A DNA stretch of 46,582 bases from Flavobacteriales bacterium. Its GTDB lineage: Bacteria; Bacteroidota; Bacteroidia; NS11-12g; UBA955. Shown in pieces: positions 46,141 through 46,582 of this stretch (its first letter is position 1; every line of letters begins with the position of its first letter). The translations under genes and the position numbers were made by a program. The notes below the pieces were generated by a model that had not been told where the DNA came from, searched no databases, and saw nothing but the letters and a program-made list of their open reading frames with translations. The stretch lies in NCBI GenBank assembly GCA_947457565.1, contig CANGWH010000010.1:1-46582 (forward strand). Reading direction: 5' to 3'.

Positions 46141-46582
46141 ATGATTTATCGTTTTAAGGTTTGGTTTGAAGATCAAGAGGATATCATCCGTTGGATCGAT
46201 GTTAAACCAGCACACACGCTATTGCAATTTCACCAGATTATCCAAGAATCTATTGGATTTGATGGCAAAGAATTGGCCAGTTTCTTTGTGAGTGACGATC
46301 GTTGGCGTAGGTTAAAAGAAGTTCAGTTGGATGCATCGGCCAATGCCGTAAATAGCGGTGATGTGGTGTATAAAAGCCAAATGATTGGCGAACACAAGCC
46401 AGTATTGATGGAGACGATTAAAATTCGAGAGTTAGTTAACGATCCTCACCAAAGATTTGTTTATGTTTCCGATTACAATGCATTGTGGACACTCTATTGC
46501 GAATTAGTGACCATTGCTGAAACCGATGCAAAAAAAACCTATCCCAGTATCTATCGTTCGGAGGGAAAAGCACCCAGACAAA
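46141..46582 (+). CDS. pRiA4b ORF-3-like (IS1096 TnpR-passenger type) protein, 5' part
   Basis: Missing from the ORF track because it runs off the right edge. The frame is open for 147 codons from ATG 46141. The start MIYRFKVWFEDQEDIIRWIDVKPAHTLLQFHQII fits the PF07929-type fold called pRiA4b ORF-3-like, a common chromosomal family in Bacteroidota despite its plasmid/IS-derived name. FDGKELASFFVSDDRWRRLKEV is also family-like. The ATG at 46134 is in another frame and stops after seven codons. No transposase or repeat ends are visible, so there is no sign that this copy is mobile. Function unknown. Confidence 0.75.
   Translation, partial: MIYRFKVWFEDQEDIIRWIDVKPAHTLLQFHQIIQESIGFDGKELASFFVSDDRWRRLKEVQLDASANAVNSGDVVYKSQMIGEHKPVLMETIKIRELVNDPHQRFVYVSDYNALWTLYCELVTIAETDAKKTYPSIYRSEGKAPRQ

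Overview
This window looks like ordinary chromosome from a member of the Bacteroidota. The main evidence is a set of lineage-specific genes: the type IX secretion sortase PorU with its outer-membrane partner PorV, a PorP/SprF-family protein, a GldJ-like SUMF1-domain lipoprotein, two plug-and-barrel outer-membrane proteins, and a cut-off secreted protein with the SHMMGADMAYQC N-terminus seen in large secreted Bacteroidota proteins. The sequence is AT-rich. Shine-Dalgarno sites are mostly absent. Many genes carry the phylum's promoter -7 box (TAnnTTTG) a few bases before the start codon. I cannot place the order; a gliding or ex-gliding lineage is plausible. There are 32 protein genes (two cut by the window edges), two tRNAs (Gly-GCC, Lys-TTT) and the RNase P RNA. 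I found no phage, IS element, CRISPR array or integrase.

Layout. 1-3.75 kb: 5' part of a secreted Cys-rich protein (minus), an Xaa-Pro aminopeptidase, and an L-isoaspartyl methyltransferase. 3.8-11 kb: a run of six plus-strand genes. These are a degenerate Gfo/Idh-like protein, a lipoprotein, a polyprenyl-phosphate sugar transferase, an ABC-exporter membrane domain with no ATPase, an HlyD-type adaptor and a TolC-type channel. This is the most unusual locus of the window. 11-15.7 kb: gyrB, an FtsX/LolC-type permease, and a DUF1343/NamZ-type muramidase whose start codon overlaps that of the divergent permease. 15.7-20 kb: accC, accB, an outer-membrane barrel and a PccB-type carboxyltransferase, which together look like a multi-subunit propionyl/acyl-CoA carboxylase.

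20-27.6 kb: the type IX secretion and gliding block, with porU and porV on the minus strand and porP and gldJ on the plus strand. 27.6-32.6 kb: tRNA-Gly, rnpB, gatB (divergent from rnpB across a compact two-way promoter), a secreted LysM protein with a degenerate SGNH-like body, and a YdcF/ElyC-type DUF218 protein. 32.6-37.1 kb: a large TonB-dependent-like barrel with Gly/Met-rich stretches, a lipoprotein with membrane segments, and tRNA-Lys. 37.1-46.6 kb: a GNAT-like protein, a cytochrome c/copper-monooxygenase-like protein overlapping a redoxin lipoprotein, a TrmH-type RNA methyltransferase, mutS, a TonB-dependent receptor, and the start of a pRiA4b ORF-3-like protein.

No stretch longer than 300 bases lacks a gene. 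All calls come from reading the sequence and recalling families; no database search was run. I did not find a clearly new system. The best candidate is the ATPase-less exporter operon at 7.2-11 kb together with the envelope genes just before it.
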